DNA of 64,000 nt from positions 32,600 to 96,599 of the forward strand of contig JAGZLR010000003.1 in assembly GCA_018364635.1 (NCBI GenBank), given 5' to 3'. Numbering within the stretch: the stretch's first letter is position 1; each line of letters opens with the position of its first letter. Shown piece by piece: positions 25,144 to 33,875 of this stretch. Source of the stretch: Clostridiales bacterium. GTDB taxonomy: Bacteria > Bacillota > Clostridia > Lachnospirales > Anaerotignaceae. A model generated the notes under the pieces. The model made no database searches, was not told the DNA's origin, and saw nothing but the letters and a program-made list of their open reading frames with translations. The position numbers and the translations under genes were made by a program.

Positions 25144-26793
25144 TTATCCTTCTGTAAGAAATTCGTCAATTCCTGCCCCAGACGGAATGATTGGATAAAC
25201 GCCATACTGCTGGTCAATGACACATTCCAACAATATTGGCCCCTTTTCCTTGCTCATATTGTCTATTGCCTGAACTAAACTTTTTTTATCCTCAGCTTTA
25301 AAAAACTGGAATCCATATGCCCGAGCTAACTGATCGTACTTTATAGAGGAGTGATTGTCCGTTTGAGAATATCTCTTATTTTGGAACATTCTCTGCCATT
25401 GATAAACCATTCCCAGAACAGCGTTATTCAACAAAACAATCTTAATAGGCAATGCATATCTTGCAATCGTCTGCATTTCATTACAGTTCATGTGAAAGCT
25501 GCCATCTCCCGTAATCAGCACAACTTCCTTTTCTGGATGTGCAATTTTTGCGCCAATTGCGGCTCCAAGGCCATACCCCATCGTTCCAAGGCCACCTGAT
25601 GTGACAAATTCATCAGAGCGATGGATGTTCCAATATTGACCAGCCCACATTTGATGCTGCCCGACATCTGTCACTAAGATAGTATTATTATGATATAGAT
25701 GGTTTAACTCTTTTAATATATTTTCAGGAGAAAAGATCGCTTCATTTATCTGATTAACTTGATTTTTTAAAATATTTTTCAGATAGTCTTCTCTATGTTT
25801 TCTTTCTATACCATTAATGAGTGCAGGCAATATCTGTTTAAAGTCCCCCACAAGAGGCATGCAGTTTTGTATATTTTTATTAATTTCTGTTTCATCAATA
25901 TCTACATGAATGAGTTTTGCTTTTAATACTGACGGCTGACTGATACCGCGATCACTAAAGCGAACACCAATAGCTAAAATTAAATCACTTTGCGCGACTG
26001 CCAAGTTAGCCTCTCTACTTCCATGCATTCCAATAAATCCAAGAGAAAGCCGATGACTTCTTGGAATTGTCCCAAGCCCCATAAAACTATTGACAACTGG
26101 AATGTCGCTTTTTTCTGCTAACGCTACTAGTAAATCTTCTGTATGAGATATTCGAATTCCGCCACCTGCATAAATTAAAGGCCGAGAGGCATGATTGATC
26201 ATATCGATTACTTCTGGTAGATTCTGGATAAATTTGGATTCAACCTCTGCTTTTTCGTGGTTTATATGATCTGTAACATCAAATTCAAATTCAGATAACA
26301 ATATGTTTTTAGGAATATCGATCAATACAGGGCCTGGTCGCCCACTTACCGCAATGTCCATTGCCTTTTCCAGAGTTTCCTGCAAGTTTTCAATTTTTTT
26401 CACTAGAAAGCTATCCTTTGTAATTGATAGGGAGATACCAGTTATGTCAATCTCTTGAAATGCATCTGTCCCTATCATTCCCTCCGGCACCTGTGCGGTG
26501 ATTACCAAAATCGGCACTGAATCCATAAAAGCTGTTGCCATTCCCGTGACGGTATTTGTAGCGCCTGGTCCAGCAGTTGCAATAAAAACACCCAGTTTTC
26601 CTGAAGTTCTAGCATAACCATCGGCTGCATGAACTCCATTTTGTTCATGGGCTGGCCGATACACCTGCAATTCCTTCTCATCATATAAAGCATCAAAAAG
26701 AGGAATAACACTCCCTCCAGGATAACCAAAAACTGTCGTTACACCTTTTTTCTTCAAAGTTTCTAAGACAATTTTACTACCAGTCATTTTCAC
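25144..26793 (-). CDS. ilvB: Acetolactate synthase, large subunit
   Basis: This 549-residue TPP enzyme condenses two pyruvates, or pyruvate and 2-oxobutyrate, in branched-chain amino acid synthesis. The N-terminus MKMTGSKIVLETLKKKGVTTVFGYPGGSVIPLFDAL (quoted in part: VFGYPGGSVIPLFDAL) carries the family's TPP-activating Glu region. HEQNGVHAADGYAR, TAGPGATNTVTGMATA, the FAD-linked central domain and the C-terminal GDGSFHMNCNEMQTIARY...LLNN TPP/Mg motif follow. It lies 11 bases downstream of the small-subunit gene under one T-box leader. No terminator is visible before the tRNA gene 70 bases on, so readthrough is possible. Confidence 0.96.
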   Translation of the reverse strand: MKMTGSKIVLETLKKKGVTTVFGYPGGSVIPLFDALYDEKELQVYRPAHEQNGVHAADGYARTSGKLGVFIATAGPGATNTVTGMATAFMDSVPILVITAQVPEGMIGTDAFQEIDITGISLSITKDSFLVKKIENLQETLEKAMDIAVSGRPGPVLIDIPKNILLSEFEFDVTDHINHEKAEVESKFIQNLPEVIDMINHASRPLIYAGGGIRISHTEDLLVALAEKSDIPVVNSFMGLGTIPRSHRLSLGFIGMHGSREANLAVAQSDLILAIGVRFSDRGISQPSVLKAKLIHVDIDETEINKNIQNCMPLVGDFKQILPALINGIERKHREDYLKNILKNQVNQINEAIFSPENILKELNHLYHNNTILVTDVGQHQMWAGQYWNIHRSDEFVTSGGLGTMGYGLGAAIGAKIAHPEKEVVLITGDGSFHMNCNEMQTIARYALPIKIVLLNNAVLGMVYQWQRMFQNKRYSQTDNHSSIKYDQLARAYGFQFFKAEDKKSLVQAIDNMSKEKGPILLECVIDQQYGVYPIIPSGAGIDEFLTEG

Positions 26794-26804
26794 TTTTCTT
26801 CACC

Positions 26805-27041
26805 TCACATCACCTCTGCAATCTCTGTAACTTCCGCTATTTTTTCCATTTGTAGCAGCGCCTTTTGGAACATGATCCCGCCCTTATCATCATAAATAGT
26901 CACAAACATTTCTGCAATATTTTCTCCTACTTCTTTCATTGAAAAACCATCTATCTGAAACTGCTTTCTGCGCAAAGTTGTTAATACTCTTAATGCACTA
27001 TCTAACCCATTGATTTTCATACCCATTGTTCTATTCATCAT
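26805..27041 (-). CDS. ilvN: Acetolactate synthase small (regulatory) subunit, short ACT form
   Basis: This 78-residue single-ACT-domain protein (GLDSALRVLTTLRRKQFQIDGFSM, then a strand-rich region VTIYDDKGGIMFQKALLQMEKIAEVTEI) is immediately upstream of ilvB. Typical IlvN/IlvH subunits are about 160 residues. This length matches the short IlvM-type subunits. It would bind IlvB and may set its feedback response, a role inferred from the family and gene order. GGGAGATAGA precedes the ATG pair at 27041/27038. The symbol is given loosely, and ilvM would be equally apt. Confidence 0.8.
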   Translation of the reverse strand: MMNRTMGMKINGLDSALRVLTTLRRKQFQIDGFSMKEVGENIAEMFVTIYDDKGGIMFQKALLQMEKIAEVTEIAEVM

Positions 27042-27087
27042 TCTATCTCCCTTTCTCCGGTCCCAACCTGAGTGTCAGTGGAAATAA

Positions 27088-27387
27088 AAAAACCTTTCAC
27101 CTCTACATATAATTCGAATTATATGTAGAGGTGAAAGGTTTTCACGGTACCACTCTACTTTACGGTAAAATTACCGCCTCATTCAGGTCGAAAACACACT
27201 ATGTTTTTTGAACCCTATCCCTATAACGCGGGCTAACGTCCTGATTTACTCATTTCTTTTCTACCAGGAAGCTGCAGAGTGATTATTACACAGAATATTT
27301 TTACTGATTTGCACCAAACATCAGCTCTCTGAAAAAAACTTTTTTCTGTCTTTCTCTCTGTCACTGCTTTTCATAAATTTATATTTT
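27088..27387 (-). promoter_or_regulatory. T-box leader of ilvN-ilvB (probable Ile specifier)
   Basis: The leader carries the T-box sequence AGAGTGGTACCGTG (complement at 27143-27156) and stem I features AGAGAGCTGATGTTTGGTG. A terminator with a perfect 25-bp palindrome (about 27091-27141) is followed by TTTTTTT. In stem I the 3' strand CTCTG (27275-27279) pairs with CAGAG (27327-27331). Directly before it is ATC-A, placing AUC (Ile) at 27281-27283 where known T-boxes hold the specifier. Uncharged tRNA-Ile would then prevent termination and induce the operon. The T-box is certain; the codon is inferred by eye. Confidence 0.92.
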
Positions 27388-27393
27388 TATATT

Positions 27394-27422
27394 AGTATAA
27401 TCAAAAGTCATCAATTTGTCAA
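27394..27422 (-). promoter_or_regulatory. Promoter of the ilvNB T-box transcript
   Basis: TTGACA (27417-27422) and TATACT (27394-27399) on the minus strand, 17 bases apart. Confidence 0.88.
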
Positions 27423-27439
27423 TACTATTTCTTCTAAAA

Positions 27440-27461
27440 AAAGCCGGTGTCATCCGGCTTT
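27440..27461 (-). terminator. Terminator after the DUF4446 gene
   Basis: Stem AAAGCCGG/CCGGCTTT overlaps the stop codon (27460-27462) and is followed on the minus strand by TTTTTTT. Confidence 0.85.
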
Positions 27462-28284
27462 ATTGATTGTTTTCATCTGCTACACGATTTTCTTTTATCG
27501 AATCATCAACAGTCCCATCATCGTTGTCTTCCATTTTTTCAATGTCAATATCCTCATTTTCCTCGACCGACTTCTTATCTTCGTCACTCTGATTCTCTTC
27601 TATCTTTTCTGGCAAACGATTTGCCTGTTTTAATATATCTTCCACAAATGCTTCTGTCTCTGTTTTAGGATCAAAATGATGTTCTTCTGGTTCTTCTTCT
27701 GTAATGACCAGAGGTTTTACGACTTTATACTTTCTCACAGGCCGATCTATAACAATTTTCATATCCATTGGTTGATATGTAGCTTTTCTTGCTTTATCAA
27801 TGGCCTCAACCTCTTCGTCAGATAGCGTATAAGGACTGACTCCCCTCTGAATCGGTTTTGCATAAGTAAAAGACCCTGTTCTACTATGAATGCCGTTAAA
27901 TACAACACCATCATCTCTTCCATCTAAGATTGCCACTGAAAAGCAGAGATTACCACCCATTTCATCAAAAGGATTATATCGGACAACACCAACTTTCTGA
28001 ACACAATATTGCATATTTTTGTTCATATCTTCAGTCATTTTATAAATTTCATTATACTTATTTCGTATAGCTTTTACTTCGTTCGCATAATCTTCAATTT
28101 TCTGTTCCAGACTTACTGGATCATCATCGGAATTATCCTCAAGAAAAAAATCCAATTTCTTCTTCAGTTTGCTGTTCTTCACCCAAAGTGCAAAGAGAAA
28201 TAGCGCGAGTAACACAATTGCAGCTATCATCCCTATCAAAATCCACGGTAAATTTGATTGTATCCACGCAGTCATCTGATTCAA
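27460..28284 (-). CDS. DUF4446-family membrane protein
   Basis: The 274-residue protein has one N-terminal helix (LPWILIGMIAAIVLLALFLFALWV, residues about 13-36) and a coiled coil (about 55-95). A conserved core follows, YCVQKVGVVRYNPFDEMGGNLCFSVAILDGRDDGVVFNGIHSR, typical of DUF4446 (quoted here in blocks: VGVVRYNPFDEMGGNLCFS; SVAILDGRDDGVVFNGIHSR). The last 100 residues are an acidic, low-complexity tail that extends past the usual end of the family. It lies 17 bases downstream of parB, the family's common neighbour, suggesting a link to chromosome or cell-division functions at the membrane; the function is unknown. Confidence 0.85.
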   Translation of the reverse strand: MNQMTAWIQSNLPWILIGMIAAIVLLALFLFALWVKNSKLKKKLDFFLEDNSDDDPVSLEQKIEDYANEVKAIRNKYNEIYKMTEDMNKNMQYCVQKVGVVRYNPFDEMGGNLCFSVAILDGRDDGVVFNGIHSRTGSFTYAKPIQRGVSPYTLSDEEVEAIDKARKATYQPMDMKIVIDRPVRKYKVVKPLVITEEEPEEHHFDPKTETEAFVEDILKQANRLPEKIEENQSDEDKKSVEENEDIDIEKMEDNDDGTVDDSIKENRVADENNQ

Positions 28285-28301
28285 TGTTATTTCCTCTTTC
28301 T

Positions 28302-29183
28302 TTACTGAACTGTCTGTTTCATAATCCCCATAATTCTATCTAAATCTTCATCAGAATAGTATTCTATTTCTATTTTTCCTTTGTTCCTTTTTTTGCTAAC
28401 TTTTACTTTTGTACCAAAGATACTCTTCAATTCGTTTTCTATAAAACGATATACGCCATTCTGCTTCTCTTCTGTTTTTTCTTCAACTATATTGTCCTGT
28501 GTATTAATTCGTTTCACAAGAGTCTCCGTTTGTCTTACATTTAGTTCCTCTTCAATCACTTTTTCTGCCAACTCATATTGAAGATCACCATTTTCTACAG
28601 ACAGTAAAGCCCTTGCATGACCTCCAGTGAGTTTTCCTGAAATTACAAATTCTTTTACCCTCTCATCCAGATGAATTAAGCGCAAACTATTGGCGATTGC
28701 AGATCTGCTTTTCCCCAGTTTAGCCGCTATTTCCTCTTGGTTCAAATGACAAGTCTCAGAAAGCTTTTGATAGCTTTCCGCCTCCTCAATGGCATTTAAA
28801 TCCTCTCTTTGTATATTCTCAATCAAAGCAATCTCAAATGCTTCTTTCTCCCCCATTTTTTTAATAATAACCGGCATCTTCGTTAATCCTGCAATTTTTG
28901 CCGCTCTCCATCTTCTCTCCCCTGCAATGATACTATAGGAATCCCCTTCTTTTCTGACAATAATTGGTTGTACAATGCCATATTCTCTAATCGAGGATGC
29001 CAATTCTTCAAGCCCTTCTTCTTCGAATTTTTTTCTTGGTTGCTGTCTATTAGGTTCAATTTTATTGATATCAACTTCAAATGGTCCAGTTTTTCCTTTT
29101 TCAGAAAGATCTGTCAACTGAGAATTGATTAGAGCCTCCATTCCCAAGCCTTTTGACCCCAAACCTCTTCTGGGTACAGACAT
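28302..29183 (-). CDS. parB: Chromosome-partitioning protein ParB (Spo0J)
   Basis: This 293-residue CTP-dependent DNA clamp loads at parS. The N-terminal domain has EPNRQQPRKKFEEEGLEELA, IVQPIIVR and the GERRWRAA box that binds CTP. ENIQREDLNAIEEAESY and the helix-turn-helix QEEIAAKLGKSRSAIANSLRLI (near residue 150; quoted as AAKLGKSRSAIANSLRLI) follow, with a C-terminal dimerisation domain. It begins immediately after the parA stop. Two perfect parS sites lie 70-120 bases upstream of parA, so ParB probably acts within its own operon region. A second ParB-like protein, Noc, is encoded at 34361. Confidence 0.97.
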   Translation of the reverse strand: MSVPRRGLGSKGLGMEALINSQLTDLSEKGKTGPFEVDINKIEPNRQQPRKKFEEEGLEELASSIREYGIVQPIIVRKEGDSYSIIAGERRWRAAKIAGLTKMPVIIKKMGEKEAFEIALIENIQREDLNAIEEAESYQKLSETCHLNQEEIAAKLGKSRSAIANSLRLIHLDERVKEFVISGKLTGGHARALLSVENGDLQYELAEKVIEEELNVRQTETLVKRINTQDNIVEEKTEEKQNGVYRFIENELKSIFGTKVKVSKKRNKGKIEIEYYSDEDLDRIMGIMKQTVQ

Positions 29184-29957
29184 TTAACTCCACTCCTTTT
29201 CTATTACTTCCTCTGCAAGTAACGCATAGCTTTCAGCACCTTTTGACTTTGGATCATACAAAGAGATAGGAAGTCCATGACTTGGCGCCTCACCAAGACG
29301 AACATTTCTTGGTATAATCGTCTGATAAATATGATTGCCCACACTTCTTTTAATCTCTTCTACGACCTGCATAGACAGGTTTGTCCGTGCATCGTACATA
29401 GTAAAAACAATTCCTTCCATTTCAATCGATGGATTTAATCGTTCTTTTACTAAACTGATTGTATGCAAAAGCTGTTCCAATCCTTCTAATGCATAATACT
29501 CACATTGAATTGGCACAAGTACAGTATCAGACGCTGTCAAAGCATTAATAGTAATTAAATTGAGCGATGGAGGACAGTCCAATAAAATAAAATCGTAGTT
29601 ATCTTTAATTTCTTTCAAACTATCTTTCAAAATAAATTCTCTTTCTTCTCTACCAATCAGTTCTATCTCTGCTCCCGACAAGTCCATATTAGAAGGAATT
29701 AAATGTAACCTATCAACACATGTTTTTAAAATCAGAGCATCAATTTTCTTTTCCCCTAACATTAAATTATATAGGGTATATTCAATCTCGTTTTTTTCCA
29801 TTCCAAGCCCACTGGTAGAGTTGCCCTGCGGGTCTGCATCAATTAAAAGCACTCTTTTTCCCGCTTGTGCAAGACAAGCAGATAAATTTACTGCTGTAGT
29901 AGTCTTTCCCACGCCGCCTTTTTGATTGGCAATGGAAATCACTCTAACTCTTCCCAT
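29184..29957 (-). CDS. parA: Chromosome-partitioning ATPase ParA (Soj)
   Basis: This 257-residue deviant Walker ATPase has ISIANQKGGVGKTTTAVNLS (signature Lys in KGGVGKT, residues about 12-18), LLIDADPQGNSTSGLG (Walker A') and FILLDCPPSLNLIT (Walker B). With ParB it segregates origins and, in Bacillus-type bacteria, also adjusts DnaA activity. The ATG at 29957 has GGAGAAAAAGC upstream. The gene overlaps nothing and runs straight into parB with no gap. The two parS sites upstream make this a complete parABS locus about 18 kb left of the origin. Confidence 0.97.
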   Translation of the reverse strand: MGRVRVISIANQKGGVGKTTTAVNLSACLAQAGKRVLLIDADPQGNSTSGLGMEKNEIEYTLYNLMLGEKKIDALILKTCVDRLHLIPSNMDLSGAEIELIGREEREFILKDSLKEIKDNYDFILLDCPPSLNLITINALTASDTVLVPIQCEYYALEGLEQLLHTISLVKERLNPSIEMEGIVFTMYDARTNLSMQVVEEIKRSVGNHIYQTIIPRNVRLGEAPSHGLPISLYDPKSKGAESYALLAEEVIEKEWS

Positions 29958-30028
29958 ATGCTTTTTCTCCTTTTTTGACTATTGTTGTATTTCATTCTAA
30001 CACAATTTATCTAGAATTAAAACAGTAA

Positions 30029-30044
30029 TGTTTCACGTGAAACA
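30029..30044. promoter_or_regulatory. parS site 1
   Basis: Perfect 16-bp TGTTTCACGTGAAACA, identical to the Bacillus parS consensus, 72 bases upstream of the parA start. Confidence 0.97.
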
Positions 30045-30055
30045 AAAAAACTCAA

Positions 30056-30089
30056 AAAAGAGAATGTTTCACGTGAAACATTCTCTTTT
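30056..30089 (-). terminator. parS site 2 inside the terminator of the lipid kinase gene
   Basis: A perfect 34-bp palindrome has the 16-bp parS consensus (30065-30080) as its centre, with outer arms AAAAGAGAA/TTCTCTTTT. It starts 3 bases after the lipid kinase stop. On the minus strand it ends in TTTTTT, so it should also act as the transcription terminator of argS-kinase. The two parS centres are 36 bp apart. Confidence 0.9.
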
Positions 30090-30092
30090 CTT

Positions 30093-30992
30093 CTATTTGT
30101 TTAGAAAAACAGGCAATGCATGATGTATTAAATCAATCTCCACCGGCATGTCTGGTCCATCCTCACCATCTAAATCTAAATGGCTAAACTGTTTTGGATC
30201 CTTCATCAAACACTCTAATTTTATATACTTATCTCTAAAATAAATAACATTAGGATCTCCAATATGCTCCCCACGAAGTATCTTTAAAAACAACACTGCT
30301 ATTTCATAGACTGGTTTTGCTTTAATCCCAATAAAATCAAAGTAGCCATCGGAAACAGATGCAAAAGGAGCTAACATGTTAAAACTTCCTGCCCCTGCAC
30401 TATTCAGTACCAAAAAAAGATAGACATCATCTTCTATCACTTCTTTCGAATTTGTAATTCGAATAGGGATCGGAGAAAAATTCGGAATGGCTTCGATTCC
30501 TTTAATATAGTACGCTAATGTTCCCAATGCATTTTTAAAGTCATTGTCAATTTTATTGGAAATATTTGCAAGTAAACCGCCGCCACAAACATTGATAAAG
30601 TATCTCTGGTTTGCTTTTCCAATATCAATCATTTTGGGACTCGTTTCTGTAATAATCCTGCAACAGTTTTCTAAATCTTGAATATTTAAATTTAAAAAAC
30701 TTGCAAAGTCGTTGGCTGTCCCCGAAGGAATAATACCCAATGGTATTTTCAGCCCTCGCTTCATCAGTCCATTGACAGCTAGATTTACAGTTCCATCGCC
30801 ACCAGACACCACAATAACATCATAATCCGGACTCATTTGGCTGATATGATCTTCTATATCCCCTTTTTTAATTGACCGAAAGACATGAACTTCAAACCCG
30901 CCCTCCTGAAAAATACGGATACAAACATCTAAATCAAACTTGAAACATTTGTTTCCTGAAAATGGATTATATATCAATTTCAACTTTTTCAT
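30093..30992 (-). CDS. Diacylglycerol kinase-family lipid kinase (YegS/BmrU type)
   Basis: The 299-residue protein has the DAGK catalytic domain at its start: LIYNPFSGNK, then VVSGGDGTVNLAVNGL (the GGDGT nucleotide loop, near residue 64) and PLGIIPSGTANDFASFL. The C-terminal part has the family's beta-sandwich with LDGEDGPDMPVEI near 275. Such enzymes phosphorylate diacylglycerol or related lipids at the membrane. It begins 16 bases after argS and is co-transcribed with it. Its terminator doubles as a parS site. The precise lipid is not decided by sequence. Confidence 0.9.
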   Translation of the reverse strand: MKKLKLIYNPFSGNKCFKFDLDVCIRIFQEGGFEVHVFRSIKKGDIEDHISQMSPDYDVIVVSGGDGTVNLAVNGLMKRGLKIPLGIIPSGTANDFASFLNLNIQDLENCCRIITETSPKMIDIGKANQRYFINVCGGGLLANISNKIDNDFKNALGTLAYYIKGIEAIPNFSPIPIRITNSKEVIEDDVYLFLVLNSAGAGSFNMLAPFASVSDGYFDFIGIKAKPVYEIAVLFLKILRGEHIGDPNVIYFRDKYIKLECLMKDPKQFSHLDLDGEDGPDMPVEIDLIHHALPVFLNK

Positions 30993-31008
30993 ATAGATCC
31001 CTCAATTT

Positions 31009-32712
31009 TTACATTTGTTCTGGCGCTTCAATTCCTAATAACTTCAACCCTGAACGAAGTATCATACGAACCGCAAATACAATTGCCAATCTTCCATTTT
31101 TTACGCTATCCTCACTGTTCATAATTGGATTATCGTGATAAAACTTATTGAACGCTTGAGAGATATCTACTAAATGTCTTGTAATAATATAAGGCTCATA
31201 TTTAGATGCCGCATCTTTAATCTTATCAGGATATTCACCAATTAATTTGCAGATTGCCACAGATGCCTCATCTGTGATCGTGGAATATATGACAGAATTA
31301 TCAAAATGATCTAAAGAATAACCTGCTCGTTTTAACAAGCTACACGCCCTTGCATGCGTATACTGGACATATGGACCTGTCTCCCCATCAAAATTGAGCA
31401 TTCTACTCCATGAAAATACAACATCTTTTATTCTATTATTATATAAATCATTAAAAATAACAGCTCCAATTCCAACTTGTCTAGAAACTTCATGTTTATT
31501 TGGAAGCTCAGGATTTTTTTCTTCTATAATTGCTTGTGTTTCATGAATCGCTTCATTTAAAAGATCTTCCATTAAAACTACATTTCCTTTTCTAGTAGAA
31601 AGCTTACCACTTTCTAAACTTACAAGGCCAAATGGAATGTGTACCAGCTGATTTGCCCAGTCATAACCCATCTTTTCAATTACTTTAAACCACTGAGCAA
31701 AATGAAGATTTTGATCTAATGCGGTCAGGTATAGGCATTTATCAAAATGATACTTCTTTTTTCGATATAAAGCAGCTGTAATATCCCGTGTTGCATATAA
31801 TGTACCGCCATCTTTTCTTATAATTAAGCAAGGCGGCATTTTTTCTTGCTCCAGATCAACAATTTGTGCGCCCTCGCTTTCAACCAATAACTTTTTATCT
31901 TTCAACTCTTGAACAACTGCATCCATTTTGTCATTATAAAAACTTTCCCCTGTAAATGCATCAAATTTCACGCCAAGAAGATCGTATACACGATCAAATT
32001 CTTTCATGCTGATGTCATAAAACCATTTCCACAGCCGCAACGCTTCTGTATCCCCATCCTGCATCTTCACAAACCATGCACGTGCTGTATCTTCTAACGA
32101 GGGATCTTTCTCCGCCTCTTCATGGAATTTTACGTAAATACGCATCAATTCCTGTATTCCTTTTTCCTCTACTTGCTCTTGACTGCCCCACAATTGATAG
32201 GCTGTAATCAGTTTTCCGAACTGTGTTCCCCAATCTCCCAAATGATTGATTCCTATAGAACGATATCCCAATTTCTCGTAAATATGGTATAAAGCATTGC
32301 CAATTACAGTAGAACGAAGATGGCCCACATGAAATGGTTTCGCAATATTCGGTGATGAATAATCAATGACAACTGTTTTTCCTTTGCCAATATCGCTACT
32401 TCCATAGGATTCTTTTTTCTCTAAAATATCAGATAAAACAGTCTGAACAAAGTATTCTTTATCTGCAAAAAAGTTTAAATAGGCACCCTTCACTTCAATC
32501 TTTGGAAAATATTCAGTTCTTCCAATTTTATCTTTTAACTCCAACGCAATTACTGTCGGCGCTTTCCGCATAACCTTTGCGAGACGAAAACAAGGATAGG
32601 CATAATCTCCCATCTCTTTATTAGGCGGAACTTCTATCGCCTCATATATTTCTTCTGTCTTTATATCTAACGCCAATGCAATTGTCTTGGCAATCTCCAT
32701 TTTAAAGTCCAC
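31009..32712 (-). CDS. argS: Arginyl-tRNA synthetase
   Basis: This 567-residue class I synthetase charges tRNA-Arg. The HIGH-type motif is in SSPNIAKPFHVGHLRSTVIGN (quoted: NIAKPFHVGHLRSTVIGN, near residue 124), the KMSK-type motif is LSTRKGNVV (near 365), and a C-terminal DALR anticodon-binding domain starts around YTHARACSLLKRAG (near 445). The N-terminal Add-1 domain is present. The start is GTG at 32712, with AAAGGATG about 8 nt upstream; an ATG four codons later is possible. It is first in a unit with the lipid kinase. No T-box is seen in its 198-bp upstream gap, which it shares with a divergent gene. Confidence 0.96.
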   Translation of the reverse strand: MDFKMEIAKTIALALDIKTEEIYEAIEVPPNKEMGDYAYPCFRLAKVMRKAPTVIALELKDKIGRTEYFPKIEVKGAYLNFFADKEYFVQTVLSDILEKKESYGSSDIGKGKTVVIDYSSPNIAKPFHVGHLRSTVIGNALYHIYEKLGYRSIGINHLGDWGTQFGKLITAYQLWGSQEQVEEKGIQELMRIYVKFHEEAEKDPSLEDTARAWFVKMQDGDTEALRLWKWFYDISMKEFDRVYDLLGVKFDAFTGESFYNDKMDAVVQELKDKKLLVESEGAQIVDLEQEKMPPCLIIRKDGGTLYATRDITAALYRKKKYHFDKCLYLTALDQNLHFAQWFKVIEKMGYDWANQLVHIPFGLVSLESGKLSTRKGNVVLMEDLLNEAIHETQAIIEEKNPELPNKHEVSRQVGIGAVIFNDLYNNRIKDVVFSWSRMLNFDGETGPYVQYTHARACSLLKRAGYSLDHFDNSVIYSTITDEASVAICKLIGEYPDKIKDAASKYEPYIITRHLVDISQAFNKFYHDNPIMNSEDSVKNGRLAIVFAVRMILRSGLKLLGIEAPEQM

Positions 32713-32828
32713 AGTATTTTCATCCTTTCCATACTTTCTAACAGTATAACCTGTTAAACTAACTTTAATAAATTTAACATATTACCCTCCAAAAATCAAC
32801 CAAATAGTGGCTATTTGGGGGAATACTA

Positions 32829-32837
32829 TGTTATAAT
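32829..32837 (+). promoter_or_regulatory. Extended -10 promoter of the hydrolase gene
   Basis: TG-T-TATAAT (32829-32837) with no clear -35, 74 bases before the ATG at 32911. Confidence 0.5.
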
Positions 32838-32910
32838 CTTATAAAATAATCCTGCTTCTCTCTCTACCTAAAAGAACTAGAGACTTTTTGAAAAATGAGG
32901 TGATATTTTC

Positions 32911-33861
32911 ATGAAACGAAGAAAAAAAATAGGTATTGCGGCTAGTGTATGCTCCATACCCATTCTTGGAGCAGCTATCAATTTTCTCATGATTCATTTA
33001 GCTACAAATAAAACCATTGAAACAGCAGAAATGAAAGAATTTTTCCATTGGCGCCTTGGAAAAATTCATTACCTTAGAAAAGGCATAGGAAAGCCTGTGT
33101 TACTTATCCACGATATCCATTCTGGAATGAACTATAAACAGTGGTATAAAAATATTGATTCTCTATCTGAAAAATATCAAGTTTTTGCTCTTGATCTATT
33201 GGGGTTTGGTTATTCTGATAAACCTAAAATAACCTATACTGCTTATATGTATGGCTGTCTTATTAATGACTTTATTACGAATGTCATCCGCCGCCCTACC
33301 GCAGTCATCGCCTGCCGATACTCCAGTATTTTTGTTCTTTCAGCCTATGCAGTTCATCCACAAAACTTTAAAAAACTATTTTTTATAGAACCAAAAGGAT
33401 TTAGTGAAACACTGCCTCGAAATACAGATCAAATAAGAAAATTTATTGTTACAGTTCCAATTCTTGGTACACTCTTCTATAATTTAAACGCAAGAAAAAC
33501 TGTATACAATCAATACCTCAGCGATCAAGTTTATTGGGGCTCAGAGGCAATGTGTGATTCTCCTCTTGCTGTATCCATGTATCATTCATCCCACTACCAA
33601 GGGTATGGCGCCAAATATGCAACAGCGTCCTTTGCAACAAATTTTATGAATCTTTCAGTGAAACATATCTTTTCTTCCATAAGGATTCCATTATTTGTTA
33701 GCTGGGGAGAGCAAATTTCACTAGAACTTAAAGATGAGATGGAGGCTTTAACAAAAATGAATCCTCACGGAGAATATTTTATTTTTGAACAGAGCAAACA
33801 TCTACCCAATATAGAAAACTCAGTTAAATTTAATCAATTAATCAAAGAATTATTTCATTAA
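32911..33861 (+). CDS. Alpha/beta-hydrolase-fold protein with altered nucleophile elbow
   Basis: The 316-residue protein has a basic start and a hydrophobic segment (residues about 8-30), so it is probably membrane-anchored. The fold is clear: KPVLLIHDIHSG (62-72), QVFALDLLGFGYSDKP (90-105) and a late His297 in SKHLPN. The elbow, normally GxSxG, reads IACRYSS (133-139), so Arg136 sits where the catalytic Ser is expected. The acid position also lacks a clear Asp (WGEQISLE). It may be inactive, or use another residue such as Ser138. AGGTGATATTTTC precedes the ATG. The hotdog thioesterase gene follows 14 bases later. Confidence 0.8.
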   Translation: MKRRKKIGIAASVCSIPILGAAINFLMIHLATNKTIETAEMKEFFHWRLGKIHYLRKGIGKPVLLIHDIHSGMNYKQWYKNIDSLSEKYQVFALDLLGFGYSDKPKITYTAYMYGCLINDFITNVIRRPTAVIACRYSSIFVLSAYAVHPQNFKKLFFIEPKGFSETLPRNTDQIRKFIVTVPILGTLFYNLNARKTVYNQYLSDQVYWGSEAMCDSPLAVSMYHSSHYQGYGAKYATASFATNFMNLSVKHIFSSIRIPLFVSWGEQISLELKDEMEALTKMNPHGEYFIFEQSKHLPNIENSVKFNQLIKELFH

Positions 33862-33875
33862 AGGAGCGCACAACA

